DNA of 64,000 nt from Oceanisphaera avium (GCF_002157875.1 NZ_CP021376.1:1594501-1658500), one strand, 5' to 3'; positions 28,235 through 39,014 are shown, numbered from the stretch's first letter. The notes: generated by a model from the letters alone, not told the origin. Program-made: numbers and translations.

Positions 28235-29845
28235 ATGCTTATTTCTTTACGCTCCAAACTCTTGGCCATAGTGCTATTAATGAATGCAATCGCTGTAATT
28301 AGCTATACCACTTATACCTATCAATCGCGAAAATCGGATCTCTATCAGCAAATAGATACCCAGCTAAGCTTTGCCGCGCAAACCGCTGCCCACTTAATTA
28401 AACACAGTGTGTATGACGATGTGGCTAACAATAGCTTTACTAAGGCGCAGTCTAATGACATACATCGCCAAGCCTATGAGCTTATTTCCAACACTGAAGT
28501 GGCTTATATTTACACTTTAGTGCGCATAGATAATAAAATTTTGTTTGTTATGGATACGCCAAAGCCACAACAGTATGACAACAACGACTTATCTGCGCCG
28601 CTTGCCCACTATACCGATGCCAGTGAGGGCTTAGTTAAGGCATTTAACTCAACAACGCCAGTGTTTGATGAATATTCAGATGAATAGGGGACTTTTCGTT
28701 CGGTATTTATTCCCTACCAAACGGCCAGCGGCCAGCATTTTATTGCCGCGGCAGATATTGCGATTAGTAATATTCATGCAGCCCTAGTAGAAACCTTAAT
28801 GGTGGCCAGCTCCTTGGGAGCAGCGCTGTTTATTTTCGGTTCTTTGATCACCTATTTATTAGTTAACTCAGTATTAAAGCCGGTGTTACGTGCCCAAGTC
28901 ACTTTGCGAGAAATTGCCTCTAGTCGTAATCTTTCGCTGCGCGCTGTAGGGGGTAAAGATGAAGTGGGCTTATTGTTAAATGACTTTAACCAACTGATGA
29001 ATGAGCTACAAGAAGCCATAGAAACCACTACTGACAATGCAGGAGAAACCGCAGCTATTCAAAGTAGTAGCCGAGAAATGCAACAACGAGCTCACAGCGT
29101 AAGCCAAGCAGTAGATCAAGTTCGCCAACAAGCAGAAATGACCGCCGAGCTGATTAACGACTCAGACCAACAGCTAGATTTAGCAATGAACACGGTGGCT
29201 GACTCGGCACAACGCTTAAATATGGGCCAAGGAGCAATGGCTAAAACTAATGACACTATTACGCTGATTACTGAAGAACAAACCCGACTCTCGGATGAGC
29301 TTAATACCTTGTCTAAAGAAGCAGAAAACGTTAATCAAGTATTATCTGTGATAAGCGCCATTGCCGATCAAACTAATTTATTAGCACTGAATGCCGCCAT
29401 AGAGGCGGCTCGCGCAGGAGAGCATGGCCGAGGTTTTGCGGTAGTCGCTGATGAAGTACGCCAACTCGCTACGCGCACGCAGGATAGTTTGAGTCAAACC
29501 AGCAATATCATTAACACCATTGTTAACTCCATTATTGACACTGCCCAGCACATGCAGCACAGCGCCAGTCAGTTTGATCTTTTATTAGTTGACTCCAATG
29601 CCGCCCTAGAGCATGTACTTACTAGCGCTCAGAGTATGGATAGCACACAAACCAATATGCGCAACACCGTAGAACAACTTAAAACAGTGCTGATGCGCAA
29701 TCAAGAAGTGGTGCACCAAATCAGCCATGTGGAAAGTCAAACCCAAGATAATAATATGAGCACCGAGGAAATTTTAGCGGCGGCCGAGCGGCTACAGCAG
29801 TCTGCAGGACAATTAACTGACCAGCTCGCTAAATTTAGTGCTTAA
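28235..29845 (+). pseudogene. Methyl-accepting chemotaxis protein interrupted by an in-frame amber codon
   Basis: One frame of 536 codons encodes a full chemoreceptor except for a TAG at 28685-28687 (codon 151). Before it are an N-terminal membrane segment (LLAIVLLMNAIAVISYT) and a periplasmic Cache-like sensor ending VFDEYSDE. After it the same frame continues [24 protein letters not shown], a second membrane segment, a HAMP domain ([16 protein letters not shown]) and the signalling hairpin [35 protein letters not shown] Trp codon (TGG) fits the site, as EYSDxWGTFRS is common in related sensors. A single G-to-A change explains it. It may be a pseudogene, be suppressed, or be a sequence error. 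Confidence 0.85.
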
Positions 29846-29871
29846 GACTCATTGCGCTTATTAGGCATCTC

Positions 29872-30657
29872 TTAGGACCAGCCAAATAGCCGATTTACGT
29901 TTTGCTCTAGCTGGGCGGCAAGGCGAAGCTCGTCTAGTTGGCACAGTTCGCTTAAGGCGCTAAGCACTAAAGGTAATTGGCGGGGATGATTAGCTTGGCC
30001 CTGAAAACCACACAGTGGCATATCGGGAGCATCGGTTTCTAACACCAAGGCTTCAATGGGCATAGCGGCAATAGCGCGACGTGTCTTGCTGGCTCTGGCA
30101 TAGGTAATAGTCCCGCCCACCCCAAGGTGAATACCTAATTGCCAAAACGCTTGAGCTTGTTGTAAAGAGCCAGAAAAAGCATGTACCACGCCGCCACTAA
30201 CAGGGTATTGGCGTAACCATTTAAGTACTCGGTCATGGGTGCCATGGCTGTGGATGATCACCGGTAACTCATACTGCTGCGCCATTTTAAGTTGGGTTAT
30301 TAATGCGCGCTCTTGCTCAACTAACGCCACCTTTATATGTTTATCTAGCCCTATCTCGCCTAATGCCACACAGCGCTCATCCCTTGCTGCTTGTTGCAAG
30401 GCGAGCGCTAACTGCTCGGCCCAATCGTCAGTCGCTTGTTCTAACCACCAAGGATGAAGTCCTAGTCCATAATAAAAACCACTATATTGGGCACATAACG
30501 CCGGCAAGCTGGCCCATTGGCTCTCATTAATGCCTGGGATCACCAAGCGATGGACGCCCACGGCTGTGGCTTGTCGCCAATGCTCGGCGCGTTCTATACC
30601 TGACTCGGGGCCAAAGACGGCAAAATCAAAGTGACAATGACTATCGGTGAGCAGCAT
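29872..30657 (-). CDS. yjjV: TatD-family metal-dependent hydrolase YjjV
   Basis: A 261-residue TIM-barrel hydrolase. The metal-binding DSHCHFDF starts at residue 6, ALGEIGLDKH gives the bridging Glu, VIIHSHG and VVHAFSG supply His ligands, and LVLETDAPDMPLCGFQGQANHP holds the final Asp. This ending is the YjjV/TatD type. E. coli yjjV lies close to the deo operon as here. TatD proteins are DNases or deaminase-like hydrolases; substrate of YjjV is not firmly known. Confidence 0.92.
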   Translation of the reverse strand: MLLTDSHCHFDFAVFGPESGIERAEHWRQATAVGVHRLVIPGINESQWASLPALCAQYSGFYYGLGLHPWWLEQATDDWAEQLALALQQAARDERCVALGEIGLDKHIKVALVEQERALITQLKMAQQYELPVIIHSHGTHDRVLKWLRQYPVSGGVVHAFSGSLQQAQAFWQLGIHLGVGGTITYARASKTRRAIAAMPIEALVLETDAPDMPLCGFQGQANHPRQLPLVLSALSELCQLDELRLAAQLEQNVNRLFGWS

Positions 30658-30904
30658 TCCGCCTCCTGATAAACAGCGTTATTAACGATTAAAGACTTTT
30701 TGCCACACAATACCCGCAAGAGCACAAAAAAAGTGACGAAGAGAAAAGGTAGGTGACGGGTTAGGACCTTACAATAAATATGCCCTGTGATTCTTATTTT
30801 GCTGCTCTTGGTTTGTAGTTTCCAAGTATTGCGTGGCAAAAAAATAGCTAGCTTGTGCGCACCACTCTTTACTCTTCGCCCTTTAGGTATATAACAGAAA
30901 TAAC

Positions 30905-30927
30905 AACGCCGGCGAGTGGCCGGCGTT
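30905..30927 (-). terminator. Probable prfC terminator
   Basis: AACGCCGGC / GCCGGCGTT form a perfect 9-bp stem with a 5-base loop just after prfC. The T run on the minus strand is short (GTTATTT). The rest of the 30658-30951 gap shows no feature. Confidence 0.7.
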
Positions 30928-30951
30928 AAAGATTCAGTTAGCAACACAAGC

Positions 30952-32541
30952 TTAGTGCTCGCGAGTTTTACTAAACTCAATGTCAGGGTAGCGCTCTTGG
31001 GTGAGGTTCAAATTCACCATAGTGGGGGCGATATAAGTCAGATTATCTCCGCCATCCAGCGCCAAGTTCAATGACACTTTACGCTGAAAATCATCCAGCT
31101 TCTTAGCGTCTTCTGAGTAGACCCAGCGCGCAGTAGAGACGTTGACCGATTCATAAATGGCATCTACGTTATATTCTGATTTTAAACGCGCGACCACCAC
31201 ATCAAACTGCAACACACCCACAGCGCCGACAATTAAGTCGTTATTTTCAAGCGGGCGAAATAATTGCACAGCGCCCTCTTCCGATAACTGGACTAGCCCT
31301 TTTAGTAATTGCTTTTGTTTTAGCGGATCACGCAGGCGAATACGGCGGAATAACTCTGGCGCAAAGTTAGGAATGCCCGAGAACTTTAAATCTTCACCTT
31401 GGGTAAAAGTGTCGCCAATTTGAATGGTGCCATGGTTATGCAAACCAATAATATCGCCTGCTACCGCTTCTTCGGCACGCTCACGGTCACCGGCCATAAA
31501 GGTGACCGCATCGGAGATACTAATGGTTTTACCAATGCGCACGTGCTTCATCTTCATGCCTTGGCTGTAGGTGCCCGACACAATGCGCATAAAGGCGATA
31601 CGGTCACGATGGCGAGGATCCATATTGGCTTGAATTTTAAAAACAAAGCCCGAAAATTTCTCGTCACTGGCTACCACTTCTCGCTCATGGGTAGTGCGCG
31701 GCTGGGGCGCGGGCGCCCACTGACTAAAGCCATCTAATACATGATCTACCCCAAAGTTACCCAGCGCAGTACCAAAATAGACAGGCGTTAACTCACCGGC
31801 TAAAAATAACTCTTGATCAAACTCATTAGAAGCTCCCATTACCAGTTCTAGCTCATCTCGCAGATCAGCGAGTTCTTTCTCATCTAAAATCTCGGCAAGC
31901 TCAGGGTTATCTAAGCCTTTAATAGTGCGCACTTCTTGAATGGTATGGCCAAGGCCGGGTTGATACAGGGTAATTTCATCATTTTTTAAGTGATATACCC
32001 CCTTAAACCATTTGCCGCTCCCAATCGGCCAAGTAATAGGCGCGCACATAATATTGAGCTCGTCTTCTACTTCATCCAGTAGCTCCATGGGGTCGCGAAT
32101 ATCACGGTCTAACTTGTTGATAAAGGTAATAATAGGCGTGGTACGAAGACGAGTAACTTCCATCAATTTGCGCGTTCTATCCTCAACCCCTTTACCGCCA
32201 TCAATCACCATAAGACAAGAGTCCACGGCGGTGAGCGTGCGATAGGTATCTTCCGAGAAGTCCTCGTGACCTGGGGTATCAAGGAGGTTAATTAAGCAGT
32301 CGTGATAAGGAAATTGCATAACGGAAGTAGTGACCGAAATGCCACGCTCTTTTTCCATTTCCATCCAGTCAGACTTAGCATGCTGATTTGAGCCACGGCC
32401 TTTAACGGTACCAGCACTTTGAATCGCATGGCCATGCAACAACACCTTTTCGGTGATAGTGGTCTTACCCGCATCGGGGTGAGAGATAATAGCAAAGGTG
32501 CGGCGCTTGGCGACTTCCTGCAAGAATGAAGATGCTGACAT
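30952..32541 (-). CDS. prfC: Peptide chain release factor 3
   Basis: A 529-residue translational GTPase, the same length as E. coli RF3, that recycles RF1/RF2 after peptide release. G1 [10 protein letters not shown] is near residue 20, G3 [14 protein letters not shown] near 90, and G4 NKLDRD near 145. ATG 32541 ([27 protein letters not shown]) fixes the start; the frame runs 36 codons further upstream without similarity. Confidence 0.97.
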   Translation of the reverse strand: MSASSFLQEVAKRRTFAIISHPDAGKTTITEKVLLHGHAIQSAGTVKGRGSNQHAKSDWMEMEKERGISVTTSVMQFPYHDCLINLLDTPGHEDFSEDTYRTLTAVDSCLMVIDGGKGVEDRTRKLMEVTRLRTTPIITFINKLDRDIRDPMELLDEVEDELNIMCAPITWPIGSGKWFKGVYHLKNDEITLYQPGLGHTIQEVRTIKGLDNPELAEILDEKELADLRDELELVMGASNEFDQELFLAGELTPVYFGTALGNFGVDHVLDGFSQWAPAPQPRTTHEREVVASDEKFSGFVFKIQANMDPRHRDRIAFMRIVSGTYSQGMKMKHVRIGKTISISDAVTFMAGDRERAEEAVAGDIIGLHNHGTIQIGDTFTQGEDLKFSGIPNFAPELFRRIRLRDPLKQKQLLKGLVQLSEEGAVQLFRPLENNDLIVGAVGVLQFDVVVARLKSEYNVDAIYESVNVSTARWVYSEDAKKLDDFQRKVSLNLALDGGDNLTYIAPTMVNLNLTQERYPDIEFSKTREH

Positions 32542-32757
32542 GGTTGAATTTCTTCTACTTTGATAAGGAGTCACACGCCGATGGCGAGGTAACTCAAGGG
32601 CGACAAATAAAACGGCGGCTATTGTCGCTGATTTACGGCCATTCCTCAATCAAGAGTTAACAATCACTGATTAGCGCTTGCCTAAATGCACGACAAAATT
32701 TCGCGCTATAGCAAAGGTCGGCTTATGATGGGCGCTGGCTTTAACAGAGTAGTCACT

Positions 32758-33372
32758 ATGTCTCGCGCTTATTGTTGTGCTTGCCAACTGCCGCAAGTGG
32801 CCTGTTTATGTGCGCATGTTTATCCGCAACCCTGCCCATTACCGGTGCTCATTATTCAACATCCGCTAGAGGCAAAACATGCTAAAAGCACGGTTCCCTT
32901 ACTGCGCTTAGCCCTGCCTGACCTCGACATTGTGGTCGCCGAGCAACTTTCTGCTCCCAAAATACTGGCAACCGGTCAGTGGTGGCTACTTTACCCCGAT
33001 GCTCATGCCCTCGACTTAGACACACTGGCTCAAGATGCTAAGGCATGGCAACACACGCGTGCCACTATTGGCGGATTAATTATATTAGATGGCACTTGGC
33101 GAAAAACTCGCCTCTTATTGCATCTTAATCCGTGGTTACGACACTTACCGACTCTGTCATTTAGCCAAGCTCCTAGCAGTGGTTATGCCATTCGCAAAGG
33201 GCCAGGCGGGCAAGCTTTATCCACGTTAGAAAGTGTGGCTCATGTTTTACAACACTTAGCTCCTGGATTTTGTGCCGCCCCTTTACACGACTTATTAGCG
33301 GCCAGAGTGGCGCAATTTAAAACAAGAGCACCTTCAAGTGCTTGTTCCGACCAACCACGTCGCAAAAGCTAA
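32758..33372 (+). CDS. DTW-domain tRNA aminocarboxypropyltransferase (TapT/TuaA-like)
   Basis: A 204-residue DTW-domain protein. Members such as E. coli TapT put the acp3 group from SAM on tRNA uridine (U47). The N-terminal Cys cluster YCCACQLPQVACLC, the HPLEAKHAKSTVPLL motif and the name-giving ILDGTWRKTRLLL (D-X-T-W) are all present, with SGYAIRKGPGGQALSTLE downstream. The start MSRAYCC at 32758 places the Cys cluster at the very start, as usual; in-frame ATGs at 32686 and 32725 (the latter with AAGG upstream) are alternatives. Confidence 0.88.
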   Translation: MSRAYCCACQLPQVACLCAHVYPQPCPLPVLIIQHPLEAKHAKSTVPLLRLALPDLDIVVAEQLSAPKILATGQWWLLYPDAHALDLDTLAQDAKAWQHTRATIGGLIILDGTWRKTRLLLHLNPWLRHLPTLSFSQAPSSGYAIRKGPGGQALSTLESVAHVLQHLAPGFCAAPLHDLLAARVAQFKTRAPSSACSDQPRRKS

Positions 33373-33740
33373 CCAACTGATATACTTAACATTATTTTAA
33401 TTAAAAATTGATTTAGAGCAATGATTTAGCATTCAAGATACATTTTTTAGAAAATAGGTGCTGATTTGTTCACAAGATCCGCTATGATGTTGCCGCTGAA
33501 TGTTAGGCGATTGTTTTTTTATCTCGTTAGTTAGGAATAAACTGACTAACAAGACAAGAACGTAAGTCACTGATAAACAGTGATATTGCGTAGCAATTTT
33601 AAGTCATTTTCAATTTTGCAACCTTTTTTGTAAAATATAATCGATAAATGACGTTGACATTCACCACGTAATTGAAAAAAATCTACACACAAATTGTCAA
33701 CATTTTGAATTTCAAAAGTACACAATTTGCATAATAAGAA
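33373..33740. other. AT-rich region upstream of puuD
   Basis: About 370 bases without a gene. It contains a -10-like TATAAT (33636-33641), a TTGAAT/CATAAT pair with a 19-base spacer (33705-33735) that could start RNA right at the structured leader, and a weak FNR-like TTGATTTAGAGCAA (33408-33421). None is certain. Confidence 0.35.
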
Positions 33741-33800
33741 GGCAGCGCATGTGGTCTCAGCCCTCAGCTTTCCAGCTGGGCACCTGTTTCGATGCGCTAG
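33741..33800 (+). promoter_or_regulatory. Structured leader of puuD, candidate xanthine/urate (NMT1-type) riboswitch
   Basis: AGCGCAT (33744-33750) pairs with ATGCGCT (33792-33798), enclosing an inner stem of GCC/GGC with CAGCT/AGCTG and a TTCC loop. The two stems are separated by an asymmetric internal loop (GTGGTCTCA on one side, CACCTGTTTCG on the other). The element is about 55 nt and lies 40 bases before a urate hydroxylase start. NMT1-motif RNAs are small two-stem riboswitches that sense xanthine and uric acid and control purine oxidation genes. Architecture and context fit, but I could not test the consensus. Confidence 0.45.
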
Positions 33801-33838
33801 GGTCCTAACTAATAATATGAAACAGAGAAGGTAAGACC

Positions 33839-35119
33839 ATGGAAGCGTATCTGCTGGATTTTGGTAACTTATTAATCAGATGGCTGCACGTCATCGCGGC
33901 CATTGCTTGGCTAGGTGAGTCAATCTACTTCGTAATGCTGGATAACGGCCTTAAGCCACCTAAAGGTGAAGCTTGTAAGAAAAAAGGCGTATTCGGTGAA
34001 ATGTGGGCCGTACACGGTGGTGGTTTCTACCACAACCAAAAGTACGCAACTAGCCCAGAAGATCTGCCAGAAGACCTGCACTGGTCATTCTGGAAGGCTT
34101 ACACCACCTGGCTGTCAGGCTTTGGTTTATTCGTACTCTTGTACCTGACCAAGCCCAGCATTTATCTGGTTAACCGTAACAGCCCGTGGGAATGGGCAGC
34201 CAACATGACCGGCACCCAGGCCAATATTGCTGCCTTGCTGTTTTTATTGTTCGGTTGGATTATTTATAACGAATTATGTAAGCGCATTAGCCCTAACATG
34301 ACCCGTGACGGCATCCTAAGTGTTGCTGTAGGTGTGATGATGATAGCGGTAGCTTATTTGAGCACCCATATCTTTGCAGGCCGTGCTTCTTTCTTGTTAA
34401 CTGCTGCCGTAATGGGCACCGCGATGTCTGCTAACGTATTCTTCTGGATTATTCCTGGTCAGCGTCGCATGGTTAACGCCATGAAAGCGGGTCAAGCGCC
34501 AAATCCAATTGATGGTTTACGTGGCCGCCAGCGTTCAGTACACAACACTTACTTCACCTTACCGGTAGTATTGTTGATGCTGAGCAACCACTACTCGTTC
34601 ACCTTTAGCCACCACTTGTCTTGGGTGCTGATGGTATTGTTCATCTTCGCCGGTGCCCTGATTCGTCAGTACTTTGTATTGATGCACCGCGGTCAAATTC
34701 GCCCAGGCTACCCCATTGCCGGTGTGATCTTGATTATTATCGCTGCTTGGGTAGGTTACTTACCTGCTCCTAAAGTAGAGCGAGTGAGCACTCCAGCCCA
34801 AGTTGAAGCGCCTGTAGCTAACGCTGGCGACGCAGTTGAAGGCGATGATGCCGCTGCTGCTAACGACGGCGAAGTAACTTTGGCCCAAGTTGAAGCTGTG
34901 ATGGAAGAGCGTTGTGTCCAGTGCCACGCTGAAAACCCAGATAAAAGCTTTGGTTTTTCTGCTGCCCCACTGGGTATCAAGCTAGACTCAGAAGCTGAAA
35001 TCTTAGTACACGCAGCCGATATTAGAAAAGTAGTTGCTAATAACTACATGCCTTTGGGCAACATTACTCATATCACTGATGAAGAGCGTGACCTCATTGC
35101 AGCTTGGAGCGGCAAATAA
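33839..35119 (+). CDS. puuD: Urate hydroxylase PuuD with C-terminal cytochrome c domain
   Basis: A 426-residue membrane protein. Residues 1-310 have about eight hydrophobic segments and the PuuD (urate oxidase N) signatures: RWLHVIAAIAWLGESIYFVMLDNGL, the HGGGFYHNQKY block and RSVHNTYFTLPVVLLMLSNHY. After an Ala/Asp-rich linker (residues 320-350) a c-type cytochrome domain follows with one heme motif CVQCH and the axial Met region NNYMPLGN. PuuD oxidises urate to 5-hydroxyisourate and passes electrons to cytochrome c rather than making H2O2. AAGGTAAGACC precedes the ATG. Codon use (CTG, CAG) looks more biased than in neighbours, suggesting good expression. Confidence 0.92.
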   Translation: MEAYLLDFGNLLIRWLHVIAAIAWLGESIYFVMLDNGLKPPKGEACKKKGVFGEMWAVHGGGFYHNQKYATSPEDLPEDLHWSFWKAYTTWLSGFGLFVLLYLTKPSIYLVNRNSPWEWAANMTGTQANIAALLFLLFGWIIYNELCKRISPNMTRDGILSVAVGVMMIAVAYLSTHIFAGRASFLLTAAVMGTAMSANVFFWIIPGQRRMVNAMKAGQAPNPIDGLRGRQRSVHNTYFTLPVVLLMLSNHYSFTFSHHLSWVLMVLFIFAGALIRQYFVLMHRGQIRPGYPIAGVILIIIAAWVGYLPAPKVERVSTPAQVEAPVANAGDAVEGDDAAAANDGEVTLAQVEAVMEERCVQCHAENPDKSFGFSAAPLGIKLDSEAEILVHAADIRKVVANNYMPLGNITHITDEERDLIAAWSGK

Positions 35120-35133
35120 GTTAACCTCTCAAT

Positions 35134-35165
35134 AAAAAAAGCCCGCCTTGTGCGGGCTTTTTTTT
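35134..35165 (+). terminator. puuD terminator
   Basis: AAAGCCCGC / GCGGGCTTT with a 5-base loop and eight following T. The rest of the gap to 35423 shows nothing clear. Confidence 0.93.
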
Positions 35166-35423
35166 ATCCGTTTTTTCTGTTCTCTCACCCTTGCTCAAAA
35201 CGAGCTCACTTCTCGCTTTATCTTTTATTAACTAAAATTCTTGGCTCACTTAATTAATGCACAGCACAAATCTCATGCCTAATTTAATGGATTAAATGCT
35301 AATAATGAGAGCTAAGTTAAGACTATTTAAGAATATGGTAACAATGCAATGCACAACTAGGGTTACAATCGCATCTGGTGCGGTCGTCATAGGCCGTCTC
35401 TTCCCGCCTTTAGGATGATAATG

Positions 35424-36173
35424 ATGACGACTTATTATGATATGCAAGAAAAAGTATGTGTAGTCACCGGTGCTGCGCGCGGCTTAGGTAGAACCATTAG
35501 CGAGACATTAGCCAAGGCCGGAGCCCGCCGCATTTATGCCTGCGATATTAATATGGCTCCTGCCGATAGCTGGATTGGTGATTACCCTAACATTACCGCT
35601 ATTACGCTAGATGTGTGTAATAGCGCAGCACTCGCCACGTTACGCCAGCGTATCCAAGACGAACACGGTCATGTGGATGTGTTAGTTAATAATGCCGGTA
35701 TTACGCGCGATGCCTTGCTGGGTAAGATGACAGAAGAACAATGGGATCAGGTATTAACTGTTAATTTGAAGGGGGTATTTTTAACGACCCAATCTCTCTT
35801 GCCACTGCTAAAAGAAAAAGGAAAAAGCAGTATAGTCAGTATCTCCTCTGTAGTAGGAACGGACGGCAACATTGGCCAAAGTAATTATGCAGCCAGTAAA
35901 GGCGGCATTATTGCCATGACGAAGGGCTGGGCTAAAGAACTAGTGCACGGTGGCTTACAAGTACGCGCCAACTGCATAGCGCCGGGCTTTATTAATACCG
36001 AAATGACCCAAGCCGTACCCGAGGCGGTGCTGCAAAAAATGGCGGCACGTATTCCATTAGGTGCACTGGGCGAGCCCCAAGACATTGCCGATGGCGTGTT
36101 ATTTCTAGCCAGTGAGCGCGCCCGCTACATTACCGGCCAAGTACTAAAAATTGATGGCGGTTTAGTCCTGTAA
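35424..36173 (+). CDS. Short-chain dehydrogenase/reductase, FabG-like
   Basis: A 249-residue SDR. The cofactor motif TGAARGLGRTISE lies near residue 16, NNAG at about 90, the catalytic Ser in SIVSISSVVG at about 137, and YAASKGG (Tyr and Lys) at about 153. The pattern GQVLKIDGGLVL at the end is FabG-type, so 3-oxoacyl or acetoacetyl reductase activity is likely; a PHB-type PhaB is another option. Three close ATGs exist (35415, 35421, 35424); AGGA at 35412 favours the last. It is monocistronic. Confidence 0.87.
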   Translation: MTTYYDMQEKVCVVTGAARGLGRTISETLAKAGARRIYACDINMAPADSWIGDYPNITAITLDVCNSAALATLRQRIQDEHGHVDVLVNNAGITRDALLGKMTEEQWDQVLTVNLKGVFLTTQSLLPLLKEKGKSSIVSISSVVGTDGNIGQSNYAASKGGIIAMTKGWAKELVHGGLQVRANCIAPGFINTEMTQAVPEAVLQKMAARIPLGALGEPQDIADGVLFLASERARYITGQVLKIDGGLVL

Positions 36174-36240
36174 AATGAAGCTGTGGTAAGCGGGTCGTTA
36201 AGGCTACCACGACTTAATTAACGCCAGAATTGAAAAGCTA

Positions 36241-36271
36241 AGAGCTGTCGATAACTCGCCAGCTCTTTTTT
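36241..36271 (+). terminator. Terminator after the SDR gene
   Basis: AGAGCTG (36241-36247) pairs with CAGCTCT (36260-36266), followed by TTTTT. The next 235 bases up to katE show no other clear feature. Confidence 0.8.
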
Positions 36272-36506
36272 GTCTAAAAAATAGCCCTTGAACTGGCTGC
36301 GATAACTGCTAGCCTCATTAAGTCTGCATAGGGACTCAAAGATGTCTTAAAATTAGCTGAGAAGTAAAGTGTCGCAGCCTAGGCGCTGGCATACAACAAG
36401 TGAGCGTTCTTCTACTAGGCTCAGTAACGGGTACTTAAACTGCGTTCAACGTTAAGTCATCGATTTATATCTCATTACTCAAGTCTACTTTCCCTAAGGA
36501 TGGATT

Positions 36507-38594
36507 ATGAAAAAAAAGATTGATCACACTGACCCCGCGAACAAGATGAATACTACTCAAGGCAATGGCGGAGAAACTCATCAAGATGCCGGCCAAGAGG
36601 TGCCAACCCTGACTACTCAACAAGGGGTCGCTATCGCCGATAATCAAAACTCGTTAACTGTCGGAAGTCGTGGCCCTACCCTGCTTGAAGATTTTGTTTT
36701 AAGAGAAAAAATTAACCACTTTGATCATGAACGTATTCCAGAGCGGATTGTACATGCGCGCGGCAGTGCCGCTCACGGCTACTTTGAGTTAAGCGAGTCT
36801 TTGGCTGAATATACCACGGCCAATATTTTGACTGAGGTCGGTAAACAAACGCCTCTCTTTACCCGCATCTCTACGGTGGCGGGCAGTAAAGGCTCTAAAG
36901 ATACGCCCCGCGACGTGCGCGGTTTTGCCGTGAAATTTTACACCGATCAAGGCAACTGGGATCTGGTGGGCAATAATATGCCGATTTTCTTTATTCAAGA
37001 TGCGATGAAGTTTCCCGATCTGGTTCATGCCGTAAAACCCGAGCCAGACCGCGGTTATCCCCAAGCCGCCTCAGCTCATGATACTTTCTGGGATTTTGTA
37101 TCACTTAGCCCAGAGACCATGCATAACGTAATTTGGCTAATGAGTGATAGAGCATTACCTAGAAGCCTGCGCATGATTGAAGGCTTTGGTATTCACAGTT
37201 ATCGTTTAATTAATAAAGAAGGCAAAAGCACCTTTGTGCGCTTTCACTGGAAACCCGTATTAGGGGTGCAATCTACTACTTGGGATGAAGCCGTTAAGAT
37301 CTCCGGCGCCGATCCCGATTATCATAGACGCGATCTTTTTGAGTCCATTAATCGTGGTGATTTCCCAGAGTGGGAATTAGGCGTACAGTTATTTAGCGAA
37401 CAAGAAGCGGCGCAATTTCCCTTTGATCACCTCGATGCCACTAAGCTTATTCCTGAAGAGTTAGTACCGGTAAAAATTGTGGGTAAAATGGTGCTGAACC
37501 GTTATCCCGATAACTTTTTTGCTGAAACCGAACAGGTGGCGTTTTGTCCCTCCCACCTGCCACCGGGCATAGATTTTAGTAATGATCCGCTATTACAAGG
37601 GCGACTATTTAGTTATTTAGATACTCAGCTGTCTCGGTTAGGCTCTCCTAATTTTGCGCAAATTCCCATTAATGCGCCAAAATGTCCGTTTGCTAATATG
37701 CAGCGCGATGGTCATATGCAAATGCAGGTCCCTAAAAGCCGCGTGGCTTACGAGCCGCAAAGTTTAGATCCGAGTATGCCAAGAGAAAGCGAAAAGCGCG
37801 GCTTTCATTCCTATTCAGAATCGCTCGATGATGGCGTAAAAGGACGGGTACGTGCCGACAAATTTGCTGATCACTACTCACAGCCACGCATGTTTTACCA
37901 AAGCCAAACGGCACCTGAGCAAGCACACATTGCCTCAGCTTATGCTTTTGAATTAGGTAAGGTAGACACCGCCCATGTGCGCACCCGCATGCTGGGCCAT
38001 TTGCGCCACATTGACGAAGACCTAGCCGCTCGTGTGGCCGATGCTCTGGGCATGGAGCTCCCCGAGCCACCCACTGCCGCCGCACCGATACAAGAGATGC
38101 CCACCTCTGATGCACTGCAAACCATCGGCCGCACACCGCATACACTCAAGGGCCGCCAAATTGCCATTTTAGTGGCGCCTGGCTCTAAGCGCAGTGAGAT
38201 AGAAAAATACCAACAGGCCGCTAAAGACCAAGGTGCGAGCGTGAAGATTATTGCTCCTGGGCGCGAAGCGGTATTAGATGATGGCACTCGTATTCAGTCT
38301 GATGAGCGGGTAGCAGGCGCGCCTTCTGCAATGTTTGATGCAGTGGTAAGCATTATTATGCCCGAGCAGGCTAAGAAGCTGGCCAAAGATAGCTCAACGC
38401 TTGATTGGTTTACTGATGCTTATGGCCACTGTAAGGCCATTGCCTATTGTGGAGCGACCGACCAATATATTTTAAGTAAGCTACCCATTGAAAAAGATGC
38501 CTTTATTACGCCGCTAACTGAGCTCGATAACTTTATTAAAAATGCTAAAACTCGGTTATGGCAACGCGAACCCAAGGTGCGGGATTTGGCTTAA
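36507..38594 (+). CDS. katE: Large-subunit catalase HPII
   Basis: A 695-residue clade 2 catalase (E. coli KatE 753). The active-site His is in [16 protein letters not shown] (about residue 85), the Asn in [13 protein letters not shown] (about 155) and the heme-ligand Tyr in [15 protein letters not shown] (about 370). Residues about 540-695 form the flavodoxin/class I amidotransferase-like extra domain ([34 protein letters not shown]) typical of HPII. It breaks H2O2 to water and oxygen in the cytoplasm. The N-terminal 50 residues are polar and probably disordered. GGATGGATT precedes the ATG. Confidence 0.96.
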   Translation: MKKKIDHTDPANKMNTTQGNGGETHQDAGQEVPTLTTQQGVAIADNQNSLTVGSRGPTLLEDFVLREKINHFDHERIPERIVHARGSAAHGYFELSESLAEYTTANILTEVGKQTPLFTRISTVAGSKGSKDTPRDVRGFAVKFYTDQGNWDLVGNNMPIFFIQDAMKFPDLVHAVKPEPDRGYPQAASAHDTFWDFVSLSPETMHNVIWLMSDRALPRSLRMIEGFGIHSYRLINKEGKSTFVRFHWKPVLGVQSTTWDEAVKISGADPDYHRRDLFESINRGDFPEWELGVQLFSEQEAAQFPFDHLDATKLIPEELVPVKIVGKMVLNRYPDNFFAETEQVAFCPSHLPPGIDFSNDPLLQGRLFSYLDTQLSRLGSPNFAQIPINAPKCPFANMQRDGHMQMQVPKSRVAYEPQSLDPSMPRESEKRGFHSYSESLDDGVKGRVRADKFADHYSQPRMFYQSQTAPEQAHIASAYAFELGKVDTAHVRTRMLGHLRHIDEDLAARVADALGMELPEPPTAAAPIQEMPTSDALQTIGRTPHTLKGRQIAILVAPGSKRSEIEKYQQAAKDQGASVKIIAPGREAVLDDGTRIQSDERVAGAPSAMFDAVVSIIMPEQAKKLAKDSSTLDWFTDAYGHCKAIAYCGATDQYILSKLPIEKDAFITPLTELDNFIKNAKTRLWQREPKVRDLA

Positions 38595-38645
38595 TGCCTT
38601 TAAAGCTTAAACTTAACACCCCAGTTTAAGCCTAAAGAACGAATA

Positions 38646-38673
38646 AAAAAGCTCAGCTTAAGCTGAGCTTTTT
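38646..38673. terminator. Bidirectional terminator between katE and azlD
   Basis: AAAAAGCTCAGC / GCTGAGCTTTTT around a TTAA centre, a perfect 12-bp stem between convergent genes. Confidence 0.93.
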
Positions 38674-38687
38674 AGTCAGTACTTACC

Positions 38688-39014
38688 TCATACAAACCAG
38701 CCATTCATTAACGCCATATAAACTAAAGTACCACTTAAAATACTCAACAACGCTTGGCCTCGCCATAACTGCAAACTAGCGACTACCGCCACCGCAATGA
38801 GTTGTGCGTAACCTGCACTAAGCTGCTGCCAATGCTGCACATTCATGGCATATAAAGTAAGTAGCACCATCATGGCCACCGGCAAGCGCCGCCCTAGAAT
38901 TTGAATACGTTTATGGTGGGCAATGAGGCTGCGCGCCACAAAGGGAAAGGCGCGCAGGCCAAAGGTAACTGCCGCCATAATTAAGGCGGCAATGGCATAA
39001 TCTAGATGGCTCAT
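38688..39014 (-). CDS. azlD: AzlD-family branched-chain amino acid exporter subunit
   Basis: A 108-residue membrane protein with three to four hydrophobic segments and the AzlD signature LRAFPFVARSL near residue 25. With AzlC it exports branched-chain amino acids. ATG 39014 (MSHLDYA) overlaps the azlC stop by four bases (ATGA), which decides the start and implies coupling. Confidence 0.9.
   Translation of the reverse strand: MSHLDYAIAALIMAAVTFGLRAFPFVARSLIAHHKRIQILGRRLPVAMMVLLTLYAMNVQHWQQLSAGYAQLIAVAVVASLQLWRGQALLSILSGTLVYMALMNGWFV

Noticed and set aside
30594..30980. A 128-codon open frame on the minus strand between yjjV and prfC
   Set aside because: It covers the prfC terminator and the ends of both flanking genes, has no ribosome site or family resemblance, and looks like random frame sequence.
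33408..33421. FNR-like TTGATTTAGAGCAA upstream of puuD
   Set aside because: It is more than 400 bases from puuD and about 320 bases before the likely RNA start, so it is not at an activating position; such a match can arise by chance in AT-rich DNA.
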